Notes: a model not told the origin generated them from the sequence alone. A DNA stretch of 64,000 nt from Ruegeria atlantica (GCF_001458195.1 NZ_CYPU01000024.1:62001-126000), one strand, 5' to 3'; positions 34,859-44,721 are shown, counted from the first letter of the stretch. Translations and numbers: made by a program.

Positions 34859-36391
34859 TCAATACCTGGATTTGGTCTTGGGACCATCCGCCGTAATGGA
34901 ATCCAGGGACAGCGTATGATCCATATTTTGCATCCGATGGCGCAACATTTGTCTGGATAGGCGCATCAAGACCGACATACATTCGGGATCCCTTGCTTTG
35001 TTCCGCAATTCTCCACCATCCTGCTGATCAAACAGCATGGGCGGAAGGTCTGCGGCGAATTCGACCAGAGTAAAACGCTCTTCCCTCAGGATGCCAAGGC
35101 ACGAGTCGCTGTTGCCCGTCCCCAAAACCTGCTGCCAGATTGTTGGCTGCTCGGGCTCGGCAAAATCCAATTCACTGAAGGAATATGTGCGCCAATCGTC
35201 GGGGATTTGCCCTTGCATCAGCGGCAGCAACGATCGGCCGTCCATGGAATTTGGGATCGGCTGGCCGACCCAATCCAATATCGTCGGGGTTATGTCGATG
35301 GATTCCGTCGGTACCGAGATCACCGACCCGGCATGCGATTGATTGTTGGGGTCCCTAATCATCAATGGCGTTTTATAGGCGGCGTCAAAGACCGCCATCT
35401 TGCCCCAGTTGTGTCGGTCGCCCAGCATCTCTCCGTGGTCCGCAGTGATGACAACCATCGTGTTGTCGTATTGGCCGCTATCCTTCAGGAACTGGACGAC
35501 ACGCCCGATGTGATGGTCAACCTCGGTCGCAAGGCCCAAGTAAACGGCGCGTAGAGATTGGGTGTTTTCAAGCGTCGGCTCAACCCCGTCAAAGCCCAGA
35601 ACAAAATCACCGGCAGACGTATTGTCAATTGTCGGGCCAATAAACGGGTGCATCGCCCGCTCATCCAACGGATTGGAGAACCCTTCGGGCCGAGGCAGGG
35701 TCGCTGGGTCATACATATCGTTGTAGGGTGCCGGGGCGACCAATGGCGGGTGTGGTCGAATATAGGTCAAATGGGCAAACCAGTCTTGGCCAACATAAGG
35801 CGCCATGCTGTTCAAGAACACGTCCGTCAGGAAGGCAGTATCACTGTCTTCCGCCCGATACATCGCAGGGTCATTCAATCGGGGATCACCCCCATCCGGC
35901 GCGACCGGCTTGTGAACGTCCCAGTAGTCTTCGAACGCATAACCCTTTTGCATCAGATGTCCGCGCCAAGGATAGGATTCCTCCAACCGCATTTCGAGGA
36001 CCTCATGAAACCCAGCCATTGGGTGTTCATAGGATTTCAGGATCGGATCGTTGTGGTCATGAACCCTAGGGTCGGCGGATGTATCCGTGTATCCAAACAG
36101 CATGGGCAGATAGCCGGCTTTGCGCATTTCGGTCGCGATGTTCGGGGTATCATGCCGCAACGGGGTTCCATTGCGAACCGACCGGTGGTTCATCGCATAT
36201 TGCCCGGTCAGGATTGACACACGCGAAGGGCCACAGGGGTTGGTCACCGAAAAATGCCGGTCAAACGTCACCGCCTCGTCCATGAATGCACGCAGGTTTG
36301 GCAGATCGACATGGGCCGCTAAAGCGCCGTTCAGACAGTCGGCGCGCAACTGATCTATGATGATGAACAAAACATTCTTAGCGTGCCGCAT
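34859..36391 (-). CDS. Sulfatase-family hydrolase (arylsulfatase / phosphonate monoester hydrolase type)
   Basis: 510 residues. The active-site motif C53-G-P-S-R57 in VTNPCGPSRVSILTGQY marks a Cys-type sulfatase, where the Cys is converted to formylglycine. Metal ligands come from IIIDQLRAD (D13) and ITADHGEMLGD. Overall wording (MNHRSVRNGTPL, DHNDP, YIRPHPPLVAPAPYNDMY) is closest to what I know of PehA-type phosphonate monoester hydrolases, which are promiscuous sulfate/phosphate/phosphonate esterases. No signal peptide, so cytoplasmic. A formylglycine-generating enzyme gene is not in the window. A GGGAGAG element precedes the ATG. Confidence 0.82.
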   Translation of the reverse strand: MRHAKNVLFIIIDQLRADCLNGALAAHVDLPNLRAFMDEAVTFDRHFSVTNPCGPSRVSILTGQYAMNHRSVRNGTPLRHDTPNIATEMRKAGYLPMLFGYTDTSADPRVHDHNDPILKSYEHPMAGFHEVLEMRLEESYPWRGHLMQKGYAFEDYWDVHKPVAPDGGDPRLNDPAMYRAEDSDTAFLTDVFLNSMAPYVGQDWFAHLTYIRPHPPLVAPAPYNDMYDPATLPRPEGFSNPLDERAMHPFIGPTIDNTSAGDFVLGFDGVEPTLENTQSLRAVYLGLATEVDHHIGRVVQFLKDSGQYDNTMVVITADHGEMLGDRHNWGKMAVFDAAYKTPLMIRDPNNQSHAGSVISVPTESIDITPTILDWVGQPIPNSMDGRSLLPLMQGQIPDDWRTYSFSELDFAEPEQPTIWQQVLGTGNSDSCLGILREERFTLVEFAADLPPMLFDQQDGGELRNKARDPECMSVLMRLSRQMLRHRMQNMDHTLSLDSITADGPKTKSRY

Positions 36392-36687
36392 TTCGCTCTC
36401 CCTGATTCCACGTCAGTGGCGCCAGAGCGAACTCTGTCCTGGTTCGCAGAACCCCGCAACACCTGAGCCACGGCCCATCGGATTTTCGCCCCCCGCGCCC
36501 TTGCAACAAAAGCAACAGATTAACTTGAAATGATCTTGCACCGGTCGGCCCAGTTGAGCGCAAAACCAACCACAACCATGACTTTGGTGTCTGGAGATGT
36601 CACTTAGACGCTATTGAGCGGCAAGAAATACAATGTAGTTCGCAAAAATCCGTTGCAGGTCAATGTCCTTTGCCATCACATACGCTC

Positions 36688-37812
36688 ATGACGCAGCCAG
36701 TGATACAGTCGGACCGAGACGCCAACGGCGTTTACCTGCGGGTTTCGGGTGATCTGGTGACTCAATCTCTGGACATGGTCGAAAAGGCGTTTGAAGGGTT
36801 TCGAGCAGACAGTAACGAACTAACTGTCGATCTTTCGAAGGTCGGAGCACTGGATACCGGTGGCGCATGGCTGATTGCCGATGTTGCGCGGCGCGCAAAG
36901 GCAAGTGGCGCAAACGTACATTATGAAGGGTTAAAGCCCGCTCATTCCGCTCTTTTAGAGACTGTGGCGGAAAACATTCCTGACGACCCCGGTGTGGCAA
37001 CTGAAAAGCGCAGTTTTACCGATTGGGTCGCAAGTGTCGGGGAACGCACCGCCCAGGCCGGAAAAGACATGCTATCCCTGCTGGGCTTCCTGGGTCTGAC
37101 GCTGCATCGCCTTGTCCGTACAATTCTAATGCCGCGCCGTCTGCGCAAAGCGGCCTTGGTCTCGCAAATGGAAGAGACCGGCCTCAAGGCCATCCCGATC
37201 GTTGCCCTTATGGGGTTTCTGATCGGCGTCGTATTGGCCTTTCAGGGCGCGACCCAGCTAAAGCAGTTCGGCGCCGAGATTTTCGTGGTCGAACTGATTT
37301 CGATCTCAGTTTTGCGTGAGCTCGGCATTTTGCTGACAGCGATCATCGTTGCTGGGCGTTCAGGCTCGGCTTTTACCGCCTCGATTGGCTCGATGAAGGT
37401 TCAGGAAGAGATCGACGCCATGCGCACATTGGGTTTGGACCCAATCGAGGTGTTGGTGATCCCGCGTGTTGTTGCCCTGTTGATCATGCTGCCGATCCTT
37501 GGCTTCATCGCCGACCTTGCCGCCCTGATCGGCGGCGGATTGATGAGTTGGATTGATCTGGGTGTCAGCCCCGGTATGTTCGTCACGCGCCTGAAAGAGA
37601 ACACCGGTATTTGGCAATTCGCCATTGGCATGATCAAAGCCCCCTTCTTCGCCTTGGTCATCGGCGTTATTGCTTGCTGGCAGGCCATGCAGGTCAAGGG
37701 GTCTGCCCAATCCGTCGGGCAACGAACCACGGCTTCGGTTGTGCAATCCATCTTTCTGGTGATCGCTTTGGATGCTTTGTTCTCGATCTTCTTTTCGGTG
37801 ATGGAGGTCTGA
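36688..37812 (+). CDS. mlaE: MlaE-like lipid ABC permease with fused N-terminal STAS domain
   Basis: 374 residues. The first about 95 residues resemble a STAS domain (LTVDLSKVGALDTGGAWLIADV), that is, MlaB fused in front of MlaE. The remainder is the MlaE permease with about six helices and the family motif GMKVQEEIDAMRTLGLDP appearing as GSMKVQEEIDAMRTLGLDPIEVLVIPR. It moves phospholipids between the inner and outer membranes together with the next genes. The ATG at 36688 is preferred to an upstream TTG. First gene of the mla-type operon. Confidence 0.88.
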   Translation: MTQPVIQSDRDANGVYLRVSGDLVTQSLDMVEKAFEGFRADSNELTVDLSKVGALDTGGAWLIADVARRAKASGANVHYEGLKPAHSALLETVAENIPDDPGVATEKRSFTDWVASVGERTAQAGKDMLSLLGFLGLTLHRLVRTILMPRRLRKAALVSQMEETGLKAIPIVALMGFLIGVVLAFQGATQLKQFGAEIFVVELISISVLRELGILLTAIIVAGRSGSAFTASIGSMKVQEEIDAMRTLGLDPIEVLVIPRVVALLIMLPILGFIADLAALIGGGLMSWIDLGVSPGMFVTRLKENTGIWQFAIGMIKAPFFALVIGVIACWQAMQVKGSAQSVGQRTTASVVQSIFLVIALDALFSIFFSVMEV

Positions 37813-37813
37813 G

Positions 37814-38629
37814 ATGGACGGCACGACGCTGGAACAGACATCTAAATCCGACGCTCAGCGCGAAGCGGTGATCCGCGTTCGCAACCTTACAAACCAGTTC
37901 GGTCCGCAAGTTGTACATCAGAACCTAAATCTGGACGTTTGGCGTGGTGAAGTTCTGGGCATTGTCGGCGGATCGGGAACCGGCAAATCGGTTCTGCTGC
38001 GCACGATTGTCGGCCTGAACAGACCCGCGGCGGGCAGCATTGAGGTGCTGGGTGTCGACGTATTGAATGGCCCGGAACAGGAACGCCGCCGGATTGAGCG
38101 TCGCTGGGGCGTTGCCTTTCAGGATGGGGCATTGTTTTCCTCGCTGACGGTATTGCAGAACGTGATGGCTCCGCTGCGCGAACATACAGGGCTGAGCGAA
38201 AGCCTGATGTGCGCGCTAGGTGACCTGAAGATCAGCCTTGTCGGTTTGCCGCAACTGAGTTGCGGGAAATTGCCTTCCGAATTGTCCGGCGGGATGCGCA
38301 AACGCGCCGCCCTTGCCCGCGCCTTGGCTTTGGACCCCGAGATCGTATTTCTGGACGAGCCAACCGCCGGCCTCGACCCAATCGGCGCGGCTGCGTATGA
38401 CGAGTTGATTGGTGAATTGCAGCATGCTTTAGGCTTGACCGTCTTTATGGTCACACATGACCTGGATAGTCTTTATGCCATTTGCGATAGGGTCGCAGTG
38501 CTCGCAGAAAAACGGGTTCTGGTTGAAGGTCCAATTGAAGAAATGACCAAAGTCGACCATCCTTGGGTTCAAGAGTATTTCACCGGCCCCCGGGCCCGCG
38601 CGGCGCAAGAGAAGGGGCAGGACAGGTAA
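37814..38629 (+). CDS. mlaF: MlaF-like lipid ABC ATPase
   Basis: 271 residues. Walker A GGSGTGKSVLLRTI, signature LSGGMRKRAALARAL and Walker B IVFLDEPTAGLDPIGA are all present; 'LSGGM-x-KR' and 'GTGKSV' are characteristic of MlaF/Ttg2A ATPases. Starts 1 bp after mlaE and energises lipid transfer. Length is normal. Confidence 0.92.
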   Translation: MDGTTLEQTSKSDAQREAVIRVRNLTNQFGPQVVHQNLNLDVWRGEVLGIVGGSGTGKSVLLRTIVGLNRPAAGSIEVLGVDVLNGPEQERRRIERRWGVAFQDGALFSSLTVLQNVMAPLREHTGLSESLMCALGDLKISLVGLPQLSCGKLPSELSGGMRKRAALARALALDPEIVFLDEPTAGLDPIGAAAYDELIGELQHALGLTVFMVTHDLDSLYAICDRVAVLAEKRVLVEGPIEEMTKVDHPWVQEYFTGPRARAAQEKGQDR

Positions 38630-38634
38630 AGGCT

Positions 38635-39951
38635 ATGGAAACCCGGGCAAACTATATCCTGATTGGCGCGTTCACAATCGCGGGCATCCTTGGTGCCTTC
38701 GGGTTTTTCCTATGGCTCGCGAAATTCGAGGTGTCGCGCCAATACGCCTATTACGACGTTCTGTTCGAAAACGTATCGGGCCTCTCCTCTGCGGGCGGCG
38801 TAAGCTTCAACGGCTTGCCCGTTGGTCAGGTGATTTCGTTGAATCTGGACGAGGACGATCCGTCAAAGGTGCGCGTTAAGCTTGAAGTAGATGCCGACAT
38901 ACCCGTCACCGAAGATACCATCGCGCAGCTACAATCTCTGGGTGTTACTGGCGTCAGTTATGTTGAGCTGACGGGTGGCAAAAGCGGCGACAAACCCTTG
39001 CCGGAAAACAGCGTAATCAAAAGCAAGCGCAGCGCGATTCAATCCTTGTTCGAAGGCGCCCCGAAAGTTTTGGATGAGGCGGTTACTCTGCTTGAGAGTC
39101 TGAATTCGGTCGTTGACGACAAGAACCGCCAATCCGTCAGCAAAATTTTGGACAATCTGGCTTCTGCATCCGGCCGGTTGGACAAAACGCTGACAGATTT
39201 CGAAAGCTTGTCCACCGACCTTGGCGGCGCAGCCAAGCAACTGGGCAACTTTACGACGCGGCTTGATAAATTGGCCGACACAGCCGAAACCACTCTGACG
39301 ACAGGGACAGACACACTCAAAAGCGTAAAAACTGCATCCGAGTCTGCGACAGAAACACTGAACAGCGCCAAGACTACAATCGAAACCGCCGACCGCATAA
39401 TACAGGATGACGTGAAACCATTTATCGATCGGGCCTCAACATTGGCAGAACGCCTGACCGGCCTGTCCGACGAAGGCAGCGTTGCCTTGGCGACCGCGAC
39501 CGAGACCTTTGTGAATGCAAACAAAACACTGGGGTCGATCACGGCAGCGATGGATACAGCAAACACCACATTGGCTTCTGCGGAACGCGCTTTTGACTCG
39601 GCCAATGAGGTCATCAACAAAGACGTCGGCGCAGTCATGGACGATATCCGCAATGCGGCCAATCAGGTCGCCTCAACAGTGTCTAATGTCACAAGCAAGT
39701 TGGACGAAATTTCGGCCGATATCCTCAATGCATCGCGATCGGCGTCCGAGTTGCTGGGCACCATTGACGGCATCGTCCAAGACAATCGGCGGCAATTGTC
39801 CGACTTCCTGCGCGTCGGCCTGCCGCAATTCACACGTTTCGTAGAAGAGTCGCAACGATTGGTAATCAGCCTGGATCGGCTGGTGGACAAGGTCGAACGT
39901 GACCCGGCACGCTTCTTACTGGGAACCCAAGCTTCGGAGTTTCGCCAATGA
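38635..39951 (+). CDS. mlaD: MCE-domain lipid-binding protein (MlaD-like, long form)
   Basis: 438 residues, far longer than E. coli MlaD (about 180). One N-terminal membrane helix (ILIGAFTIAGILGAFGFFLWLA) is followed by the MCE domain (VLFENVSGLSSAGGVSFNGLPVGQV near residues 38-62). Residues about 150-400 are a long Ala/Ser/Thr-rich helical region with repeats such as TATETFVNANKTLGSITAAMDTANTTL, likely a coiled-coil bridge across the periplasm. The ATG at 38635 starts six bases after the mlaF stop; the frame is open earlier inside mlaF. Confidence 0.9.
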   Translation: METRANYILIGAFTIAGILGAFGFFLWLAKFEVSRQYAYYDVLFENVSGLSSAGGVSFNGLPVGQVISLNLDEDDPSKVRVKLEVDADIPVTEDTIAQLQSLGVTGVSYVELTGGKSGDKPLPENSVIKSKRSAIQSLFEGAPKVLDEAVTLLESLNSVVDDKNRQSVSKILDNLASASGRLDKTLTDFESLSTDLGGAAKQLGNFTTRLDKLADTAETTLTTGTDTLKSVKTASESATETLNSAKTTIETADRIIQDDVKPFIDRASTLAERLTGLSDEGSVALATATETFVNANKTLGSITAAMDTANTTLASAERAFDSANEVINKDVGAVMDDIRNAANQVASTVSNVTSKLDEISADILNASRSASELLGTIDGIVQDNRRQLSDFLRVGLPQFTRFVEESQRLVISLDRLVDKVERDPARFLLGTQASEFRQ

Positions 39952-40598
39952 TCAGGCTGTTTCTTTTGGTTCTGGCGTTGGGGTCGCTGGGCGCGTGCAC
40001 CGGGTTGGGCACGCTGAGGCAGGCATCCAAGCCAAACGACCTGTATCTTTTGACGCCGAAAAGCACCTTTTCGTCTTCGTTGCCGCGCGTCCAAAAACAA
40101 ATCGTTGTACAGGAACCGACAGCAACGGCGGCGGTCAATACCGATCAGATCGCTATTCAGCCGACCCCATTGCAGGTGCAATATCTACCGCGCGCCAGAT
40201 GGGTCGACCGTGCACCGCTTATCGTACAGGCGCTGTTGGTCGAAAGCTATGAAAACAGCGGCAAGGTGGCCGCTGTTGGTCGCTCAACCGTAGGCCTGCG
40301 GGCCGATTATGTCATCGTTCCGGACCTGCGCGAATTTCAGGGGTTCGTCGTCAGTGATGTCGAAGGGACAAAAACCATCCGCGTCGAAGTGCGCATGAAC
40401 ATCAAGATCATTGATGAGTACGAAGACAAGATCATCGCGTCCAGTTCATTTCGGGAAGTTGTCGCCTCTGCCAGCGATGCAACACCTGATCTTGTAAGAG
40501 CATTTGACGAAGCTTTGGGCAAGACCATGCGCGACGCCGTAGAGTGGAGCGTGCGCCGGATCAACACGCACGCGGCCAACAACCAAAGATCGTATTGA
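39948..40598 (+). CDS. ABC-type transport auxiliary lipoprotein (PqiC/DUF330-like)
   Basis: 216 residues. Signal peptide with lipobox L-G-A-C17 (LALGSLGACTG), so an outer-membrane lipoprotein is expected. The mature part contains YLLTPKSTF and VQYLPRARWVDRAPLIVQALLVESYENSGKVAAVGR, the core of the auxiliary lipoprotein family that docks MCE assemblies to the outer membrane. It overlaps mlaD by ATGA. Together the operon encodes permease, ATPase, bridge and outer-membrane dock, so a PqiABC/Mla hybrid path is likely. Confidence 0.85.
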   Translation: MIRLFLLVLALGSLGACTGLGTLRQASKPNDLYLLTPKSTFSSSLPRVQKQIVVQEPTATAAVNTDQIAIQPTPLQVQYLPRARWVDRAPLIVQALLVESYENSGKVAAVGRSTVGLRADYVIVPDLREFQGFVVSDVEGTKTIRVEVRMNIKIIDEYEDKIIASSSFREVVASASDATPDLVRAFDEALGKTMRDAVEWSVRRINTHAANNQRSY

Positions 40599-40614
40599 CG
40601 GGACACGGGCGCTG

Positions 40615-42543
40615 TTACCGTGACAGTGTTTGCGCAAGCCGCATGAGCGTGGCGGCTTCGGCCCTGTACCCAAAGGGATCTTCACCGCGGGCTGCGTTTG
40701 CCAATCCGATCGCATCGTCGTAGGACCAGTTCCCCAGATATTCTGCACCGCGCAATAACTGCCCGAACCCGGCGATGGCATAGGAAAAGCGGACATCGTC
40801 TGAAACCTCGTCCTGCGTCGCCGCAATGGGCTGTTCGATCAACTGACTCTGGTCAGATCCCGGCATTTTGTAGCGCAGCTTGAAAAACCCGATCTCATCC
40901 GAACCATCGCGCACCGCTTGGGCACCATAGCGCAACGGGTCGTTCAGGATGGCGTCTGAACCAACAGGCGTGACCTCGTAAATCGCCGTGACCGAGTGGC
41001 CTGCGCCAATATCACCGGCATCAACTTTGTCATTGGTGAAATCTTCCCGACGCAACGCGCGCGTCTCATATCCGATCAGGCGATATTCGGCTATTTGTGA
41101 CGGGTTGAACTCAACCTGGATTTTGACGTCGTTGGCGATTGGGAACAATGCGCCGCTCAACTGGTCCACCAGGACTTTTTGCGCCTCGCTCAGCGTGTCG
41201 ATATACGCGGCCTGTCCGTTTCCGTTCTGGGCAAGTGCCTGCATCGTGGCATCGTCTAGATTACCCCGGCCAAAACCCAAAACACTCAGAAACGTACCGC
41301 TGTCTCTCTTTTTTGCTATGACGTCTTTCAGCGCATCAGGATCAGACAAGCCAACATTAAAGTCGCCATCCGTTGCCAGGATGACGCGCGTGACCTCGTC
41401 GTCGGCGCTCATGCTTTCGGCTACCTGATATGCCTGTTGCAACCCGGCCTGACCTGCGGTCGAACCGCCTGCCTCCAACTGGTCGAGCGCGCCGAGGATT
41501 TTGTCACGTTCCACGGCCGCAGTGGGTTCCAGAACCTGCCCCGCGCTTCCGGCATAGGTCACGATCGAGACCTCGTCCTCATCTCGCAACTCTGACAGCA
41601 TCAAACGGAACGATTGTTTTAACAGTGGTAGTTTGTTGAAATCATGCATCGACCCCGACGTATCGATCAGAAAGACCAGATTCAGCGGTGGACCATCCTC
41701 GATCTGCGGCAATGCCCCTTGGATACCGACATGCACAAGCTGAGTACCCTCATTCCAAGGCGTCGGTGTTACTGTGATCGTCGGCCGGAACGGCGCGTCC
41801 CCTTCTGGTGCGGGGTAGGAGTAAGGAAAATAATTTACCATCTCTTCGACACGGACGGCATCCTTGGGTGGAAGCTCACCGCGCATAAGAGAGGACCGGA
41901 CGATCGAATATGAGGCCGTATCGACGTCAATTGAAAAGGTGGAAACAGGCTCTTCACTGGTGACTTTCAGAGGATTGGCTTCAGCGCTTGAAAACGCCTC
42001 GGTATCCGAGAGGGGCAGAATTCCCACCTCTCGTTCAACCATCATATGAGTAGCATCGCCCGAAGTGACGCCAAGTCGCGCAGTGTTTTCAGCAACCAAG
42101 CCCGAAACGCCTTGCTGAGGGGCGGCCGCTTTGGATCGCACGGGCGCGGCATACTCTTCAACTACGACCGGGGCCTCAACGACGGGTTCTTCCAATGCGG
42201 CAGAATCTGCTTCGGGTGCGGGCGCAGGGCTTTCGCTGCGCGATAGGGGCTGCACAACGATGTCGCGGGACTGCGGCACGATCATAAACAGCGCAACGGC
42301 GGCAATTGCGGTTGTCGCGGTCAGCGCGCCGCGATGGGACAAAGCACTCAACATGGATTTCGCTCCTTCTGTCATGCGGGCCATTGAGCCTCGCTTAACA
42401 GTCGGACGCATCGCAGCATCCGATCCTTGGTTGTGTGTGAAATTTTTCTGAGCCAGTTTCAAGTTTTTCGTCCGCCGCTCGGCATCTGGTGCCGGCGTCG
42501 CGGCATCCATCAAGGCTTTGAAGTCATCAAGATCATCGGTCAT
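40615..42543 (-). CDS. VWA-domain membrane protein (YfbK-like) in a sigma factor operon
   Basis: 642 residues. A short cytosolic N-terminus is followed by a membrane helix (ALTATTAIAAVALFMIVP near residue 70), a low-complexity linker, the VWA_N segment (VDTASYSIVRSSLMRGELPPKDAVRVEEMVNYF), a VWA domain with MIDAS DTSGSM and a C-terminal DUF3520 region. The ATG at 42543 overlaps the sigma factor stop as ATGA. Its N-terminal 20-50 residues may act like an anti-sigma segment (inference from position). Periplasmic ligand unknown. Confidence 0.85.
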   Translation of the reverse strand: MTDDLDDFKALMDAATPAPDAERRTKNLKLAQKNFTHNQGSDAAMRPTVKRGSMARMTEGAKSMLSALSHRGALTATTAIAAVALFMIVPQSRDIVVQPLSRSESPAPAPEADSAALEEPVVEAPVVVEEYAAPVRSKAAAPQQGVSGLVAENTARLGVTSGDATHMMVEREVGILPLSDTEAFSSAEANPLKVTSEEPVSTFSIDVDTASYSIVRSSLMRGELPPKDAVRVEEMVNYFPYSYPAPEGDAPFRPTITVTPTPWNEGTQLVHVGIQGALPQIEDGPPLNLVFLIDTSGSMHDFNKLPLLKQSFRLMLSELRDEDEVSIVTYAGSAGQVLEPTAAVERDKILGALDQLEAGGSTAGQAGLQQAYQVAESMSADDEVTRVILATDGDFNVGLSDPDALKDVIAKKRDSGTFLSVLGFGRGNLDDATMQALAQNGNGQAAYIDTLSEAQKVLVDQLSGALFPIANDVKIQVEFNPSQIAEYRLIGYETRALRREDFTNDKVDAGDIGAGHSVTAIYEVTPVGSDAILNDPLRYGAQAVRDGSDEIGFFKLRYKMPGSDQSQLIEQPIAATQDEVSDDVRFSYAIAGFGQLLRGAEYLGNWSYDDAIGLANAARGEDPFGYRAEAATLMRLAQTLSR

Positions 42544-43088
42544 GGTGCCAATTCCTCTTGTCGCAGGGCGCGCAGACGTTTGCGAATGTCGGACATGCGC
42601 CACGACACGGTGCCTTCGGACACACCCAGAACTGCTGCAGCTTCGGCGTGTGTCATTTCATCTTCTAATGTCAGGGCCAGAGTATCCTGCAAATCAGGTG
42701 GCAGAGACCGCATGGCGCGCTGCAACCAATCCATTGCTTGGGCCGTTTCGGTCGCTTCTGCCCGTCGCAATTGCTCCACATCACCCCACCCTGCGGCGGC
42801 GCGACTGTGACTTGCCTGGCGACGCCGGGCGTCCTCGGCCGCGTTGACGACAACGCGATAAAGCCAGGTCGTGAACTTGGCCTGCGCCCGGAAGCCCGCG
42901 ATTTTGATGGGCAGCGCTGCACAGATATCCTGTGTCAGATCCTCGGCCTGATCAGCCCGTCCGGTCAGACGAAAAGCCAGACGAAAGACCCGGTCATAGT
43001 GGCGCTGCAACAGGGTCGCAAACGCCTCTGCGTCTCCGTCCGCGGCGGCCTTGGCCAAGTCCTCATCCGATGTTTTCTTACGCATCAC
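42540..43088 (-). CDS. ECF-type RNA polymerase sigma factor
   Basis: 182 residues. Region 2 includes AFATLLQRHYDRVFRLAFRLTGRADQAEDLTQDI, and region 4 includes LPPDLQDTLALTLEDEMTHAEAAAVLGVSEGTVSWRMSDIRKRLRAL, the usual sigma-70-like recognition helix. It is coupled to the VWA protein gene and probably directs a stress regulon. No separate anti-sigma gene is nearby. Confidence 0.93.
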   Translation of the reverse strand: MMRKKTSDEDLAKAAADGDAEAFATLLQRHYDRVFRLAFRLTGRADQAEDLTQDICAALPIKIAGFRAQAKFTTWLYRVVVNAAEDARRRQASHSRAAAGWGDVEQLRRAEATETAQAMDWLQRAMRSLPPDLQDTLALTLEDEMTHAEAAAVLGVSEGTVSWRMSDIRKRLRALRQEELAP

Positions 43089-43140
43089 ACTGAGTATGAC
43101 GGATCGAAAACGTCAATCCTTGGCGATGTCGTCAAAAAAA

Positions 43141-44721
43141 TTAAAAGTGGTCCGCCGAGGCAAGTTTCCAATCGGTTGCGTAGTCGGACGGTATTGAATC
43201 GGTCAGAAAAACGCCTTCATCGATAATGGTATAGAGTTCGGCGTAGGACCGTTCACGCTCGTCTGCCGTACGTCGACGAATGTCACCTGGCCGCAGTTCA
43301 GACACATTGGCTTTCCCCATAGCGCCCAAAAGTTCGCGGAAGCTTTCCAAGGTCGCATTGTGAAAGCGGTGTACGCGCTGGCGTTTTTGGGGAACATTGA
43401 CCGCCCTGCCCCGTATCGGGTCCTGAGTGGCCACGCCGGATGGGCAGCGGTTGGTGTTGCAATGCAACGCCTGAATACACCCCACGGCAAACATCATTGC
43501 GCGCGCTGCATTACACATGTCGGCCCCCAGCGCGAATTTCTCGACCATGTCGTAGCCGGTGGCTACCTTGCCTGAGCAGATGATCCGGATCTTGTCGCGT
43601 AAACCCACACCACGCAGGCAGTTGTTGACGAAAATCAGCGCCTCGTTCAGCGGCATGCCCAACCGGTTGGTGAATTCGACCGGGGCGGCACCGGTACCGC
43701 CTTCGGCACCGTCAATCGTGATGAAGTCCGGCAGGATTCCTGTTTCCAGCATCGCCTTGCAAATCGCCATGAATTCGGACGGTCTGCCAATACACAGCTT
43801 GAACCCGATTGGTTTGCCGCCAGACATTTCCCGCAGATGCTGCACAAAATGCATCAGACCGGTTGGACCTTCAAAAGCAGAGTGGGTGGGCGGAGATATC
43901 ACGTCCTGATGTTCGGGCACGCCGCGAATTTCGGCAATTTCCTGATCCACCTTTGCGGCAGGCAACACCCCGCCATGCGACGGCTTGGCCCCCTGCGACA
44001 GCTTGATTTCAATCGCTTTGACAACGTCCTTTTTTGCCTTTTCGGCAAACAGGTCCTTGTCAAAACCACCCTCGGGCGTGCGGCAGCCGAAATAGCCTGT
44101 TCCGATCTGCCAAATGATGTCGCCACCCTCGGCCAGATGGTGCGGGGACAGGCCGCCTTCCCCTGTGTTATGCGCAAATCCTCCGTCCTTGGCGCCGCCA
44201 TTCAAAGCGCGGATAGCATTGGCGCTGAGCGCCCCAAAGCTCATAGCGGAGACGTTCAGCCGCGACGCACTGTATGGCTGCGTGCATTGCGGGCCACCCA
44301 GCATGATCCGTTCTTCGCTTTCATCCACATGCTTGGGCGCAAGCGAGTGGTTAGCACGATGATATCCGACTGACAGGACGTCGTATTGCGTACCAAACGC
44401 CTGCGTATCCACCTGTCCTTTGGCCCGCGAGTAGACAAGCGATCGTACGATCCTATTGAAAGGGCGACCGCTTTCGTTGGTTTCCACAAAATACTGCCGG
44501 ATTTCCGGGCTGACGAACTCCAGCATATACCGGAAATGCCCCAGGACCGGATAGTTGTTCAGCACGTTGTGCTTGGTCGTCAACATGTCATAGAGGCCGA
44601 TCAAGGCATACGGAATGAGCACAACCAGCAACCAATGGGCGGGCGGCCAGAAAAACCCCCACAACAGGGTCAGCGGCAGACACGCATATGTAATGAAGTA
44701 ATAGAGTCTGCGTACAATCAT
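43141..44721 (-). CDS. FMN-binding glutamate synthase-like protein (GltB2 domain)
   Basis: 526 residues. Two N-terminal membrane helices (YYFITYACLPLTLLWGFF and HWLLVVLIPYALIGLY) precede the synthase barrel: MSFGALSANAIRALNGGAKDGGFAHNTGEGGLS is the FMN-binding entry, DFITIDGAEGGTGAAPVEF and IRIICSGKVATGYDMVEKFALGAD follow, and a Cys cluster CIQALHCNTNRCPSGVATQDP matches the 3Fe-4S site of GltB. The amidotransferase half of glutamate synthase is absent. The ATG at 44721 has GGGAGAG upstream. The true substrate of this membrane-anchored subfamily is not known. Confidence 0.85.
   Translation of the reverse strand: MIVRRLYYFITYACLPLTLLWGFFWPPAHWLLVVLIPYALIGLYDMLTTKHNVLNNYPVLGHFRYMLEFVSPEIRQYFVETNESGRPFNRIVRSLVYSRAKGQVDTQAFGTQYDVLSVGYHRANHSLAPKHVDESEERIMLGGPQCTQPYSASRLNVSAMSFGALSANAIRALNGGAKDGGFAHNTGEGGLSPHHLAEGGDIIWQIGTGYFGCRTPEGGFDKDLFAEKAKKDVVKAIEIKLSQGAKPSHGGVLPAAKVDQEIAEIRGVPEHQDVISPPTHSAFEGPTGLMHFVQHLREMSGGKPIGFKLCIGRPSEFMAICKAMLETGILPDFITIDGAEGGTGAAPVEFTNRLGMPLNEALIFVNNCLRGVGLRDKIRIICSGKVATGYDMVEKFALGADMCNAARAMMFAVGCIQALHCNTNRCPSGVATQDPIRGRAVNVPQKRQRVHRFHNATLESFRELLGAMGKANVSELRPGDIRRRTADERERSYAELYTIIDEGVFLTDSIPSDYATDWKLASADHF

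Noticed and set aside
39039..39662. Long minus-strand frame opposite the mlaD repeats
   Set aside because: Its Ser/Val-rich low-complexity translation mirrors the Ala/Ser/Thr repeats of the MCE protein on the other strand.
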